From Spirodela intermedia (taxonomy: Eukaryota > Streptophyta > Magnoliopsida > Alismatales > Araceae): a stretch of 64,000 bases of DNA. How positions within the stretch are numbered: position 1 is the stretch's first letter; every line of letters begins with the position of its first letter. A program made the position numbers and the translations under genes. Of this stretch, positions 49,361 to 64,000 are shown piece after piece. Below the pieces are notes generated by a model. It was not told the DNA's origin and did not search any database. It was given only the letters and a program-made list of their open reading frames with translations. The stretch covers positions 2,425,886 to 2,489,885 of the forward strand of contig LR746267.1 in assembly GCA_902729315.2 (NCBI GenBank), written 5' to 3'.

Positions 49361-52300
49361 CTACGAGCTGAAAAGAGTCTTGGATATGCTGCTCTGTAGT
49401 GATGCAATAGAGTCAACAGCAGACTTTGTGAGCCAGCTGATTCCGACCTTCACGCGATGTTCATCAGTGGGTAATCTTATCAAGTAGGCAATCTTCCTCG
49501 CTGCAGTGGAAGGAAACGTGTTACGGTAACGAAAGCCCGTGGGAGTCAATGAGTCAACAAGTGCAACTACCCACCAGCATGACCGACAGGTCCATCCAAA
49601 GTCAGACCCTCGATGAAGCTCGGTGTCACTGCAGCAGCGTCTGTGCCAAGAGTCATCATCTCCCCCAGATTCTGGAACCTAAGGATCAGATAAAGGACAG
49701 TGTCTTAAATAAGCTTAGACAGATAAAAATTAATGAAATAAATCCAATACTTTAATAATCTCCCACAACAATCTATTTGACTATCCAGAGGTAGAGAGAT
49801 TACACTATGGTTGGCCATCAAAGGTCAACTCAAACGACCAAGACTAGCTTTCCATTCATAGTGATTGTAGTTCAATTTTTAGTGTACCTTTTAGTGTATA
49901 TTGAATTCATCATGTTTTATGCGATCAAAATTGCTTGAAACGAATTCGAGGCACGATTATTCATTTTCAAACCAAAAAAAAAAAAGTGTTTTGATGGAGC
50001 CTTTAAGAAAAACAAGAAAATTTGAAAATTACAAGGAAAATACATAGACTCAAGTAAGTCAATATGGAACACAGATTTAGATATAATCGTCATTCTTTAG
50101 TATTATTGCCTGAAAAAATGTGAAAAATCAAAAGATTTACAATCGACAAATCTAATAATAAAAATATTGAAATTTTTTAAAAGGTCAATCGAAGACACCA
50201 GACAAAAATACTGAGAAGCTTTCATATGAAACTCATGTTTAAGAGAAGTCCCGAGGTCCTAACGAGGGTTGCAAGATAGAAGTTAACCAGAAGATACCAC
50301 CTTACACCAGCAGCCAATACCAAGTCAGCAGAATAGACACACAGAGGATTGATTAAGAAAAGATTCAACAGCAAACATTTCAGAGGAACTGAATAATCAG
50401 TGGCTGGTAGGTAAGCATTCCAAGGCCCAGTTCGATTGAGGGAGGCACCTAATCAGAGTTTGAAGACTTCATTTTGATGTGAATACTAGTTTAAAAGGAG
50501 GTGAGCCTTCATTTAATGCAAGCACAGCAAACCAACGAGGGCAGAAATAACAAAAACTAATGAGAGGTGGCATCTTGTAGACACCATCTTTCATGTCACG
50601 AATTCTTAAAAAAACACACTAAAATAGGATAAGAAGCTCAGGTATGCAGATTATCCATTGCTCGTGAATAGACAAATACTTGAAATGCTGAGACAGCGAA
50701 AAAATGAAGGTAGAGTTGAAAAATGTCAAGAAAACATGGTGACATTTTAATATGTGATGGTAAGTAAAGCACAAAGAACAATGGTTTGATCAACTTCTTA
50801 ATTAACCTCCATATCAGTTAATGTGTTGCAGTACTAATCCTGGATGCCATACACCAACCATATCAAAAGGTCTTCTTCCCACAGAATAACAGCATACACA
50901 CATGACACAGAGGAACAATTGCATTCCAAAAATAGTGGAGGTTGAAGTGAAAAATAGGCATTGAACAAAATGCATACTGACGGAAAAGATTGAGAGGCTG
51001 AGCAAGCCCCTTCATGGCTCAAATGATGATTACTGTCCGGCATTTCAGACCGGCAATATTTATGTATGTTCAAGCTACAATTATCATAGTGTACGTGGAA
51101 TATGATTCTGACGGTCAATCCAATGAAATGAAATGAAATCCTAAGAAACAATTACTAACACCACTAGAAAATAACATGAACAAACGTGAGAAAACAAACT
51201 AGATGAACACAGACAATTTTACATCCAAAAAGAGATGAGTTATAGGCAACCAACATAACTATACAAATGCATGTGATCTTCAAAGCATGCAAGAGAAACA
51301 AACCTGAAGGGTAATAGAGGTCGATCATTGATAGACGCCCAAATATTCCAACCAGCAAAATCTGCCTGCTGAAAAGCAACCTGTGAATCCATAAATGATG
51401 TCATTGTGATTGCAAAAACATACAGAACCACATGTGATCCGTTTAAAATCCTCATGTCGTTCTTTTTGTTTTTAATACAGAGAAAGAATATGCAGTCACT
51501 ATGCCTGTGCAGTGGCAGGAAGCAGCTGACTAGAACTGTCCCTTAAAGCTGCTGAATCACCAACAGCGAATATACGTGGATGTCCTTTTACTTGAAGAGT
51601 ATCATCAACTTCTGCTTGTCCCCTTGAATTCAACGGGAGGCGATTTCCAAGGTTGAATGACTCAAGCTGAGGCAGAAGTGACTTAGACCCAACTGTCCAT
51701 AAGATTAGATCTGCCTCTATAGTCTTACTTTCAAGGCCTCTTTGAGCCGGTTGAAGAACCAAAACAAATTTCCAGTGACTATTCCTAGTGTCTGTGAACG
51801 TTTCATCAGTAGATCCTATTATTGTCTTATCTGAATCATCAGTGCCAGATGATTCTTTTATGCAGTTGACATAATAACCCAGCAAAAGTTGGATATTCCG
51901 TGCAGAGAGAACCTGGAAATATAAAACAAGGATATCTAACTTGAAGTATGAAACAGGAATTTAGTAATAAAGGGAAGCTTCAGCAAATCAAAAGGGCATG
52001 TAATGATAGAAGAAACAGGAAAATAATGGCTGGGCAAGTTTGTAGCATACAGTTATATCAGATTCATACTCTAGAGATATTTTAGTCTATTTCATACATA
52101 AATGGTAAGAAAGACACCATTGTCAACTGCTTTCCTAACACGAGAGATCAACTCACTAACTTAGGTAAACGAACCAATGTTACACGTGATAAATTCATAC
52201 ATTCAAACTACTATCGATAGCATTATAAATTCATACATTTATAATGCTATGGATAGTTCTGAGTTCTTAAATTCATGTGCTTTCTCCAAAGGTATAATGG

Positions 52301-55300
52301 CAAAGTTGATGGTAGAAATTGAACTTTTTGTAATTAAGAAGAGTGAGTGAATTATAAATGTATTGAACAGAGAACTCAGAACTATCCATAGCATAACCAT
52401 ATTTAAAGTCGACCTCAGTGTATTCTGTCAAGTTTCTAATGTAAGATTGGTAACCTACGACTTTCCTCTCCTAAATGCACTGATCTCCGGGACGACTAGA
52501 CAAAAAGCACAACATGAAGGGGAGTGTTCATGAGTTTACGTTACTTGAAGAGGACTCCAAATTTTTTTTTACAACTAGTTAGATTCTTAGACCATTCAGT
52601 AAAGTACAATAAAGTATGATAACCCAGGGCACTCGAGTTGCTATACTTTGGATTTGAAATGTCCTTCTTCTTTGAAGCTACAGGTCTTGGTGTGGTCGAT
52701 TTCACATGGGGTACTTATCTTTGATCAGCCAGATACTTTTACAGACATAATTCACAAGGTGTTTAGCAAAATAGCCTTTCCAGGGATGAGGGAAAAACTA
52801 AAGGTCAGTTCATTTAATGCTCATTCTCAAAGGAATTTTGGCAGTTGTCATATTGTAACCTAATTATATCTTGGCAATACCCTGGAAACATTTATGAAAT
52901 CAACCTAAGATGATGACACATCCCTTTTGACGCTAACCAAGCCTAAGCTGATGATCACAAAATATATTAGTAAAAAATGGAACCCACGAACCAAACATAA
53001 GCAAGCATCTACCAACTTTTTAAAGACATAAATGCACTTATGTTTGTAATGCTCAAGTGAGCAAACAAACTCAAATCCCCTACATTTGACTTGGACCTGT
53101 AAACTTGGATCTGCATCAAAATGGATTTGGACACAATTATATCGTGATGCCAATTTACCCAATCGTATCTTGGTCCCAATGCTGATGGGCTTGGGTAGGC
53201 GGAGCCAGTCATTACACAATTATATAGTATTGACTATTCGAGTGCACGTGGTGCTTTCTGTTCTGAATCCAATACTAGGTCCAAACACTCAGTTGTCATC
53301 ATCATTTTGCCCTGTCCCACTATTGTTTGGGCCCAGATCCGTTTAGGTGGCGTTATTTATACTCTACACAGAAAAGCTCTTCATCTATCTCATCTACTCA
53401 ATGTCATCCAGCACCATATCTTCCTCAACCATTCACATGTGACATTCAATCAAAAAACAAGATGATAAACGATCACCCTTCATGGAAATGAGGTTTCACA
53501 CCTCAATGGCATAAACATCTGCATGTAACAAGGCAAGTATCAAGGATCTCAAAGACATAAGTCATCCACAGGGATCCCAGAAAACAATCCTTCACCATTC
53601 TATTTAAGCAGTTCACAGAACCAGCTGTCTGCTCTCTGGTTTGATCTGCACACATCTTCTTTCACTTCATGAGAAACTCATATACAAAGGCCTTCCCACT
53701 GTAGCTTATAAGGAGGCCAAATGATGAAGCACCGTCTTACAAATCCGCCACATCATCTGATCACTTATTCCACAGTACAATATCATCAATACAAATGAAA
53801 CAATGAAAGAAAAGGCAACTTTACACGAAACAAAACAAAAGGAGAGAATGATAGAATTTATTCTACCATTAAAATTTGAAAAAGAATGTTCGTCAACATT
53901 GAGATGCATATACAATAAAGGAGTGAACAAACATGAAGGATGAGAATCAGTATTATCTAAGAACAGATTAATGGGACAGTACAGTAATGGAATGATATCA
54001 ACAAGATGTTCTCACTTTAAGTGCAGCTTCTCGATTTCCAGGTGGAGCAGTTGGGCATATGTTAGTGTCAACATTGATCCCGTAAACTATTCCCCGGTCC
54101 TGTAGTCTCTCAGATATGGTGGCAGCTAACTCAACTCCAGAGTAACCACAGCCAACAATTGCCACCTGTATTGGTAAAGATTTTTTTCTAAACTGTGCCC
54201 GTTCCAGCATCTTCAATGAAAGCTCAACTTTCTGCAACAGAAAAGTGAAAACATATGAGGGTACCCTTCTTGCTGCAAGAACCACAGAAGCAAGAGTATA
54301 GGTATCAGAGCAAGACAAATATCTTAGATGATTAATCATACACGCCTGTGATAAAACATTTTGTGCAATGGTTTTTCAACAAAACTAAAAATACCACCCT
54401 GGACATGTGGCAGGCTTGCTGAAACAGGGGGGACGCAGGGAGGTATCGTGAATGTGCTATCATGTCTTGAGAAGGTATTTTTACATTTGTCATCAAGCGG
54501 GAACAACTACCTCCAAGTACAAAAGGTGTAAGGGTGATCACTGGAATACTTTTGAATTTAAGCAAGAATGATGACACAAATTTTGACTAACAGTTCTAAA
54601 GAAAATTGGCGAGCAATAAAGCAATATTATTTTAACATCAATTTTTTACAACCATTTCACAAAAGTTGTATCTCTGAAAAGCATTTAACACTAATCGTGT
54701 ACGAAAAGTAAAAGAGGGAAGCCATGAGAATGTAGTGCACATACAATGTTTAGTAAAACTTACAAGTGCATCATCCAATGTCGAGAAAGGCAATGCATAT
54801 TCAGCAGCTCCAGGCACGAGATCGAGTTTAGCTTCAGCTCCAAGAGCCAGAACCAGCCTGGCTGTCCAGTTAAGTAAATTCTAATATTAGACATGAAAAT
54901 TTGAAAAAAAAAACACGCTTGACACAAAGCACACTAATGTTTGCGACACTAAATTTAATAAAAAAATAAGGTCCCTAGAATTTTTTGAAACATAATGTAA
55001 ATTGTGCAGTTGTTTGTTGTGACATGATTCCAGTAAAACATGACAGAAAACCAATAAATAAATTGGACTGAACTGCTGACAGAGAGACGCAAATAAGAAC
55101 AGAAAAATATCACAAAATAAAGTCAATCCATGGCATCATAAAATATAACAGGAAACAAAATACCAGTCATATTCAATAGTAACACCGCTTTCAAGCTGTA
55201 CATTCCCTCCAGACGATACATTTCTAGATTCATTTGGACGGAAATTGTCAGAAGGCTGTATAAGCTTGACCTTGTCCTTGATAAATTGGACATCAGTTTT

Positions 55301-58300
55301 GCCAAGTAAGTCTTTGAATGAAGGTGCTATTTCCCAGGGTTCTACCTCTGCGATTCAGAGACAGAAAAGCAATATTAACAGAGATGCCAAAAATCACGGA
55401 AGCTCATTTTAACAACCACCAATTCCACAAAAGACATTTGCTCATCACATTTCTGAAGTCTTATTGGTAAGGAATCAATAATACCTCCAGAGAGGAGCTC
55501 ATACAGCAATGGTTTGAAAACAAAATTCTCTGACTTATCAATAAGAACCACCTGCCACATTTTCAGAATTGGAACATTAAAAGACATGATTAGAAAGCGA
55601 ATAAAAACCTCAGTCAGTGAAGGAAAACACGATTAGAAACAGGAGGAGAAGAGTTAAGCATAAATCTGATGTGTAGAAAAGTATAATCCAAAATGGAACC
55701 CAATTGAAAAGAGTACATGAAAGACACATGATTAGAAAGCGAAGAAAAACCTCAGTCAGTGAAGGAAAACACGATTAGAAACAGGAGAAGAGTTAAGCAT
55801 AAATCTGATGTACAAAAGCAACATCCAAAATGGAACCCAATTGAAAAGAATACATGAAAGGGGTTTTCAAGTCACAAACATAGAGTAAAGGTCAGAAACA
55901 GAAACATAAAACGTAACAAAAAGAAAATTTCTCGACAAGATCACAACCATAAAAAGGATAAGCACTTCATCAGGGTGGAATGAAAACGTTTGTCATTAAG
56001 CCATGTACCAATTATATTTATCAACATCTTTCAGATGATAAATTCAAGCAGACCATTCACATCAAAAAGAAAAAGGCATGCTTGGATATTAAACCCACAC
56101 CTTTAAAAAAAATGAAATTCGGGATTCGTTGAATGGGCTTCTTATCGTTTGAAAATTACTGTTCTACCATGGATTCAATGGGATCTACACAATTTACATC
56201 TCAAATATATGAGCATAATGCTACTGCGGTAATACTACTATGAGCATAATCTCAAATGGTATTATGAGCATAATACTATTCTTCATCATATATATAGGAA
56301 AGGTAACCATCTTGGTCGTTTTCTTGGCTGATCTGACCGAAACTTAAGAGTAAGCTCATTTCCTCCTGCAATAAACCTTCCAAACTGCGGTAAAGGTCTT
56401 GCATTGCTAAATAAAGCTCATCCTCCAAAAACTAGTCTCTCATTACATACCAATTTCGTCATCATTTATCATGTGCCCATACAACAAGGAACAGTAAATC
56501 ATTAAGGACTCACCCAAGATTCTGGAGAATGCAGGGGAAAGAAATAATGGATTCCTCACTTAAATCTTATCAGTAATCAATGGATAGCGATAGGCCTGAT
56601 GCCCTACTCTCCCAATTAACCAAAACAGCACTTGTTCCATAGTATGTAACTGATTTACGGAAAAAAGACAGGGTAAACCAAGGCGCTGGAGAATTGGTGG
56701 ACCAAAAGAACCAAGAACGAGAAAAGGAATAGGTCAGAAGATGATCATAATCCAAACAAAAGTTTCTGCAACGAGTGCCCAGATTCTCCCAAATTAGATG
56801 GAAAGGGAGGGGCCCAGCTGAGTAGGAAGAAAAAAGGCATGGAAACCAAGACTCTTAAGGGCTAAAACCAGTAGTAAATTGGGCCTTAAAGGAAGAGTCA
56901 ACCAAAAAAAACTCTTCGGCCAATTGCAAGCTACTCTGTCAAACTTTCAATATAGTGGAACAGAAACTTCTAATAAAAAAAAGAGACAACTTCAAGGAGT
57001 CGAATGGCGCCCCTGATTTTGAAGGGCAGAAGTACCAAACATGTAGCAATCTCCATCACATACTAATTTCTTTCTTATGATGGGACAGTGACTGCCTGTG
57101 ACTATATTCTTACACGTGGATTCTGGGGGTCAGCTGATGATCAGATCACACAAGCTTGATCGAATCTGAATCATGATTTCATCAATTAGAAAAAGACGAT
57201 AGATACTCGATTTTCATGTCCTTGTCTCCAGTGGCAGACCATGGAGACACTCTTTAAGTCTCCAGCTTTTTTGTGTGCGAGAAGGCCATATTTCTTCAAT
57301 GGGCCATATATTTTTCCCAATTCTTCTTCCTACAGGGTGCTTTCCCTATTGCTCCAACACCTCTGAAAGTATGGAGATGAGATGTTCTTCCTAGTCAAAC
57401 AGGGATGTACGGCATATTTGGTGCTAGTGGGACACCGATATATAAACAGAGACCGTTATGTGTTCCATTCAAGATGATGGGCACTTCGCCTTTTGCATGA
57501 TTGTAAGTTTGCATTTCTAAACATGAACATCAATTATTGGTGTCTGTATTCAGCCGCTTGCATGATTTGAACGGTTCAAAATATTCGATCACGTTCACAA
57601 CAAACAGTTAGTAGGGTTAACACATACTTGATGGCATAACGTGAATTACTATTACATTAATTCACAATGCTCTCGGTGGCTGTTATGTTAGCGTTTTGAT
57701 CTGATGCAATTATAAGGCCCTACTGTTCTCTTTAGCGATCCAAGTGGCCAGAAGAAGGCACCTGACACCCAAGACAGATTAGGCAAGCACACAGATCGGT
57801 TTAGGGGCTAGCAACCCTAATCTCAACACGCACACAGAAAAAAAAACGAAAAAGACTCCTAAAAAACTAGCATGAAAAGAAAACAACTGAAATGGGATTC
57901 TACAATTTTTTGAACTTATATATCAAATAATGACTTTACCTGGGGCTTTTTGTTATCCGCCCACAAAAGGGATTCCAATCTTAGAGCAGTGTACAAACCT
58001 CCAAATCCGCCTCCTAATATGCATACTCGGGGCTTCTGCAAAACAGCCTTGAGAATGAGTAACAAGCAGAAAAAGATATCCAGTGTGAGCAATATCTAGC
58101 AGTTCGGACAGAGAATAATACACAGAAAGAAGGTACAAAAAGCAAAGGTAAAGTACATCAATCCCAACGTCATTGACGGAAATCTCCCTTTGAAACCTAC
58201 TTTGTCAGTCTATCTTAAGCAATCTAACTCATCTGAAGGAGACAAGAACACCTTCTGCTCAAGGATAACATAAAAATATCTACCAAAGATGAACCATGCT

Positions 58301-60304
58301 CACGCACAACTTATAGGCTCGATTTTCCACCAACATTAAAACAAGATATGGTATTGTAATTGCAAAGCATTACAGTTAACTTCAAGAAAATGCTCAAGGA
58401 TAACATAAAAATATCTACCAAAGATGAACCATGCTCATTCACAACACATACGCTGGATTTTCCACCAAAACTAAAACAAGATATGATAATTCCAAATGAT
58501 TCAATGCATGTCCACACGTAGACAGGAGAAAAGATTTTGAAATTTACAGGCTCCAAGGAAGTCTAACGGATACGTAGAACAACAGTTTTGTACTGCGAAT
58601 CTATGAGTATATCCTTGAAAAATTCACAAAAAAAATGTCTCCACCTGTTTGTCTGGCCATGTGAACAGCGATCCCATTGTTCTATCTGATTCCTGAGAAA
58701 TTTCCACACTATCTTTGTTTGAACTTGATTCCACTCTAGCAAAAATCCTGAAAGGTCTCCCACACTTGAACGTTTGGCCAGCATAAAATCTCCCAAAATT
58801 CTTTTTTGATTCTGAAATCAGTCACCGAAAAGGCTGATAAAGTTAGCCAAATAATAGATGTTGGCCAAAATAACAAAAAACGATTCTACCAATAGACCTA
58901 GTCAAAAGCAGTCTCATATATTTCTAATGAAATATACTAATATTTATGAACCAAGTAAATATTCTCAGAAGAGAAAATTGAATGAAAATGATGCTAAATA
59001 AGCGAGCAATGCCAAGAAGTATAAAACAACATAAATCCATAAATTTTGAACACTACATCGTAAAAAATGATGTACATGAAATACAAAGGAAACTAATTAC
59101 TGAGCAAACTAATCAACAGAAGATTTGGAAAAATTACTGAAAGTTTTGAAAACATGCACGCCTAGTTGAAAATTATTTGGCAAGAAACTATTTAAAGAAT
59201 GCAACCATTAAATTCAAAATCTATATGTGATAGGCAGTGATGTTCAACTGAAAATTACAATTAGCAAGGGTGAGTCTTCAACATATTGGCAAAACGTATT
59301 ACTGTTGCCATTTCAAACATGCCAATGGTTTTCAAAACCCATAAAAAATAAGTTTCAACATATGTGACCCACATTTCTTAAAAACGTTGGCATCATCAAT
59401 GTGCGGTTTAAAAAGTATTACTCTACCACATGAATTGAGTTCTATTATACGTTGTTAACAATGATCCCTTCGAATGACTTATTTATTTATTTGAAAGCGT
59501 CATCTTATGACTTTTCCTTCACAAAATTTAAAGTATGCAATGTGATACGATACATAAAATTTATTTTCCCTCAAATCCAACAGAAAAGATCAGCATTTGC
59601 GATACTTAGTAGTACCTCAGGCCCCTCGATGACAACAAATAGTTTCAGGGGAACCAATAAATTCTCTCCTCTCTAAGCATCGTGAGCATCCATTAGCCAT
59701 TAGGTGGCTTTACTCGTAAATGAACTAAATATCATAAAAACATGATTATTTAGAGAGAGAGAGAATTTTTAAGATTTACTGAGATACCGGAAAAAATGCT
59801 TAGATGAACCTCAAGGTTTGTGGATTCGAGAAACAATGCGTTAGCTCCAAAAACAAAATAAAAAATTCAATGAGCGTGGCTACGTGTGGTCCTCTCGGAA
59901 TCTTTGCAATAAGTCAGGACATTCCCCATACTCGGCAGATTAAAATACAAATTACTCGGTTACGAGAGCAAGCTACTTCATTTCCGTGTCTATTCACCAA
60001 ATGCCATCGAAAAAAGAAAATAAATGCTCTCCTTCAAGAGGAGAACATGGTAGAGGGGGCGCTGGATCCCCAACCGCGTCATTCCTGCCCCTCAACCCCT
60101 CCCCGCGTTGAGGACCATGTTTCCATTCGCATAGCGGAACGTAAATTTCCGATATAAACCAAAAACCTGTAGCACATGGACACATCTAACAAGAATTTGA
60201 ACAAGAGCAAGCAAAACAGTCGCACATGATCGCGTAGCGCACTCACTTCCGAAGGGCCTCCGTGTCGCCAAGGCGGGAGCCATCGTGCCGTGCGCCGCTG
60301 CCAT
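49361..60304 (-). CDS. NDC1, type II NAD(P)H dehydrogenase, 11 exons
   Basis: Type II NAD(P)H:quinone oxidoreductase. In Arabidopsis NDC1 is plastid (plastoglobule) and mitochondrial, reduces plastoquinone-type substrates and is needed for phylloquinone maturation. Exons: 60304-60247, 58811-58645, 58035-57940, 55551-55485, 55347-55164, 54857-54764, 54231-54016, 51912-51505, 51380-51304, 49678-49575 and 49500-49361. The 1,611 nt give 536 residues (Arabidopsis about 519). Residues 1 to about 65 form a basic, Ser/Ala-containing transit peptide. The FAD site CILGGGFGGLYTA starts at residue 80. The NAD(P)H site VAIVGCGYSGVELA starts at 245. The second FAD motif RIFAVGDSAAL is near 408-418. The C-terminus KIAYLIRLPTDEHR...GISW is diagnostic. 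The intron after exon 8 needs a GC donor. Introns 3 (2.4 kb), 7 (2.1 kb) and 9 (1.6 kb) are large. Confidence 0.95.
52211..52394. repeat. Nested inverted repeats in NDC1 intron 7
   Basis: Arms 52211-52230 and 52237-52256 form a 20-bp hairpin with one mismatch and a 6-base loop. A second pair, 52244-52267 against 52371-52394, is a perfect 24-bp inverted repeat with a 103-base spacer. The pairs overlap, so two alternative folds are possible. Confidence 0.9.
55584..55862. repeat. 142-bp tandem duplication in NDC1 intron 3
   Basis: ACATGATTAGAAAGCGA starts at 55584 and again at 55726. The copies match closely throughout, with small indels. Confidence 0.9.
58258..58500. repeat. 135-bp tandem duplication in NDC1 intron 2
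   Basis: CTCAAGGATAACATAAAAAT starts at 58258 and again at 58393. The similarity continues through the shared GATTTTCCACCAA block. Confidence 0.9.
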
Positions 60305-61141
60305 TGCAGGAGTAGATGGAGAGAGAGCAGCACGGGGAAGAGGGGCAATCCTTCCTCACCGGGGCCTCGACCTGGCCCTCCGTTTGGCGAAGCACCGCTG
60401 AGGAGAAGGTGGTGTGGGGATTTGCGGGGATAGCACTCCGCCCTCAGATGGGGTTCGTCCGCGAAATGGCTGGCGTTGGAGGAGCGAGCTACGTGGGAAC
60501 TTGTTGGACGGTCAGGCCGGTGGGGTCCACACCCAGCAGACCCGCTCGAATAAATCGGCGGTTTCTTCTTCAATAAATCCTCCTTACTACCGTGACTTGT
60601 GAACTCTTTTATCAAAAACACTCCTTCTAGTTTATAAAGTTTAATAAAACCCTTAAAATGTCAATGTATTGCAAACATGTTACACAGGTTCTATCCTTTG
60701 ATAGCCTCCAAGGACTCGACGTATAACTGAGAGCCAAAAGGGTTTATCGACAATTTAAGTAGTTTTTTGGGAGGTAGACATAAGTAGCCCCTCCAACGGT
60801 CACTGCATGGGAGTGGGCACAGGAACCTCGACTACCCTCACGAACAGGAGGCAGAAGATGACACAAGAAAGAAACTTCGATTATTTCAAAGCTTCGGCAT
60901 CGTCCCACGACCGAACGAATACAACGGGAATGCGGCTAGAGCTGAGTTACCAGAGGAGATAGAAAGAGAGAGAGAGATATGGAGAGGGAGATAGAGAGAG
61001 AGAGAGAGAAACCTCGATTATTTGAAAGCTTCGGCATCGTCCCACGACCGAACAAACATAAGAGGAATGCGGCTCGAGCTGAGCTCCCAGAGGAGAAAGA
61101 GATAGAGAGAGAGTGTGCGTGTGTGTATCCGGAGGAATCTC
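60305..61141. other. SKS to NDC1 intergenic region
   Basis: 837 bp between the SKS stop and the NDC1 start, both genes on the minus strand. It should hold the SKS 3' UTR and the NDC1 promoter. It contains GA tracts (about 60964-61009 and 61096-61115) and most of a 137-bp tandem duplication. Frames near 60316-60602 (plus) are antisense shadows or unrecognised. Confidence 0.5.
60871..61125. repeat. 137-bp tandem duplication downstream of SKS
   Basis: Copies start at 60871 (GAAACTTCGATTATTTC) and 61008 (GAAACCTCGATTATTTG). Both include CTTCGGCATCGTCCCACGAC and end in a GA tract. They differ by scattered substitutions. Confidence 0.9.
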
Positions 61142-63851
<2,710 letters not shown>

Positions 63852-64000
63852 CTGCACCAGAAACGAACAACCAAAGCAGCCATTGGGTCATGAAGATCAC
63901 TCTTGTGGAATAGTGTGATTGGATGATATTTTATCATTCTTAGAAAATGGTCGATACTGCTCCGAATCCACAGCAAAGAGCCCATCGTCGCTGTAACTCA

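Noticed and set aside
60079-60621. 180-residue minus frame overlapping NDC1 exon 1
   Set aside because: It is in a different frame from the ATG whose phase matches NDC1 exon 2, and it shows no family resemblance.

Overview
This window looks like nuclear DNA of a flowering plant. Coding blocks are split by introns with plant-style GT...AG junctions. Intergenic DNA is long and AT-rich, with GA/CT microsatellites and decayed LTR retrotransposon material. Several gene families present are plant-specific (OVATE, SKU5-similar, glycine-rich secreted proteins, plastid NDC1). I cannot name the species. Nothing bacterial, organellar or operon-like was seen.

Layout. 1-9.4 kb is gene-poor and AT-rich, and holds a badly decayed Ty3/gypsy polyprotein fossil on the minus strand (about 2.95-4.16 kb). 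9.5-12.0 kb is a five-exon GDSL esterase/lipase (minus). 13.1-13.8 kb is a secreted glycine-rich protein (minus). 14-19 kb is AT-rich, with a copia-like LTR remnant suspected near 17.6-18.1 kb. 19.3-20.4 kb is MED21 (minus, four exons). 23.4-23.7 kb is a very short intact OVATE family gene, the only confident plus-strand gene. 25.2-29.7 kb is VPS32/SNF7 (minus, six exons). 30-36.9 kb is AT-rich with simple repeats. 36.9-37.6 kb and 45.4-45.9 kb are two more secreted glycine-rich proteins (minus), separated by AT-rich DNA with an LTR-like fragment. 49.4-60.3 kb is the 11-exon NDC1 gene (minus). 61.1-63.85 kb is the 3' part of an SKU5-similar multicopper-oxidase-like gene (minus), whose first exon(s) lie beyond the window end.

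Functionally the genes are independent housekeeping and cell-wall genes, not a pathway: transcription (MED21, OVATE), endosomal sorting (VPS32), plastid quinone metabolism (NDC1), and extracellular or wall proteins (GDSL lipase, three glycine-rich proteins, SKS). Exon models were built by reading codons across splice sites by eye. All phases close without frameshift: the five multi-exon genes complete within the window give 373, 137, 218 and 536 residues (GDSL, MED21, VPS32, NDC1), and the partial SKS gene gives about 459 residues.

The most notable structural points are a required GC-AG intron in NDC1; a splice donor built from a tetranucleotide microsatellite in VPS32; a nested inverted-repeat cassette in an NDC1 intron; and four separate two-copy tandem duplications of 124-142 bp within 55.6-62.4 kb. 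I did not find a convincing new biological system.
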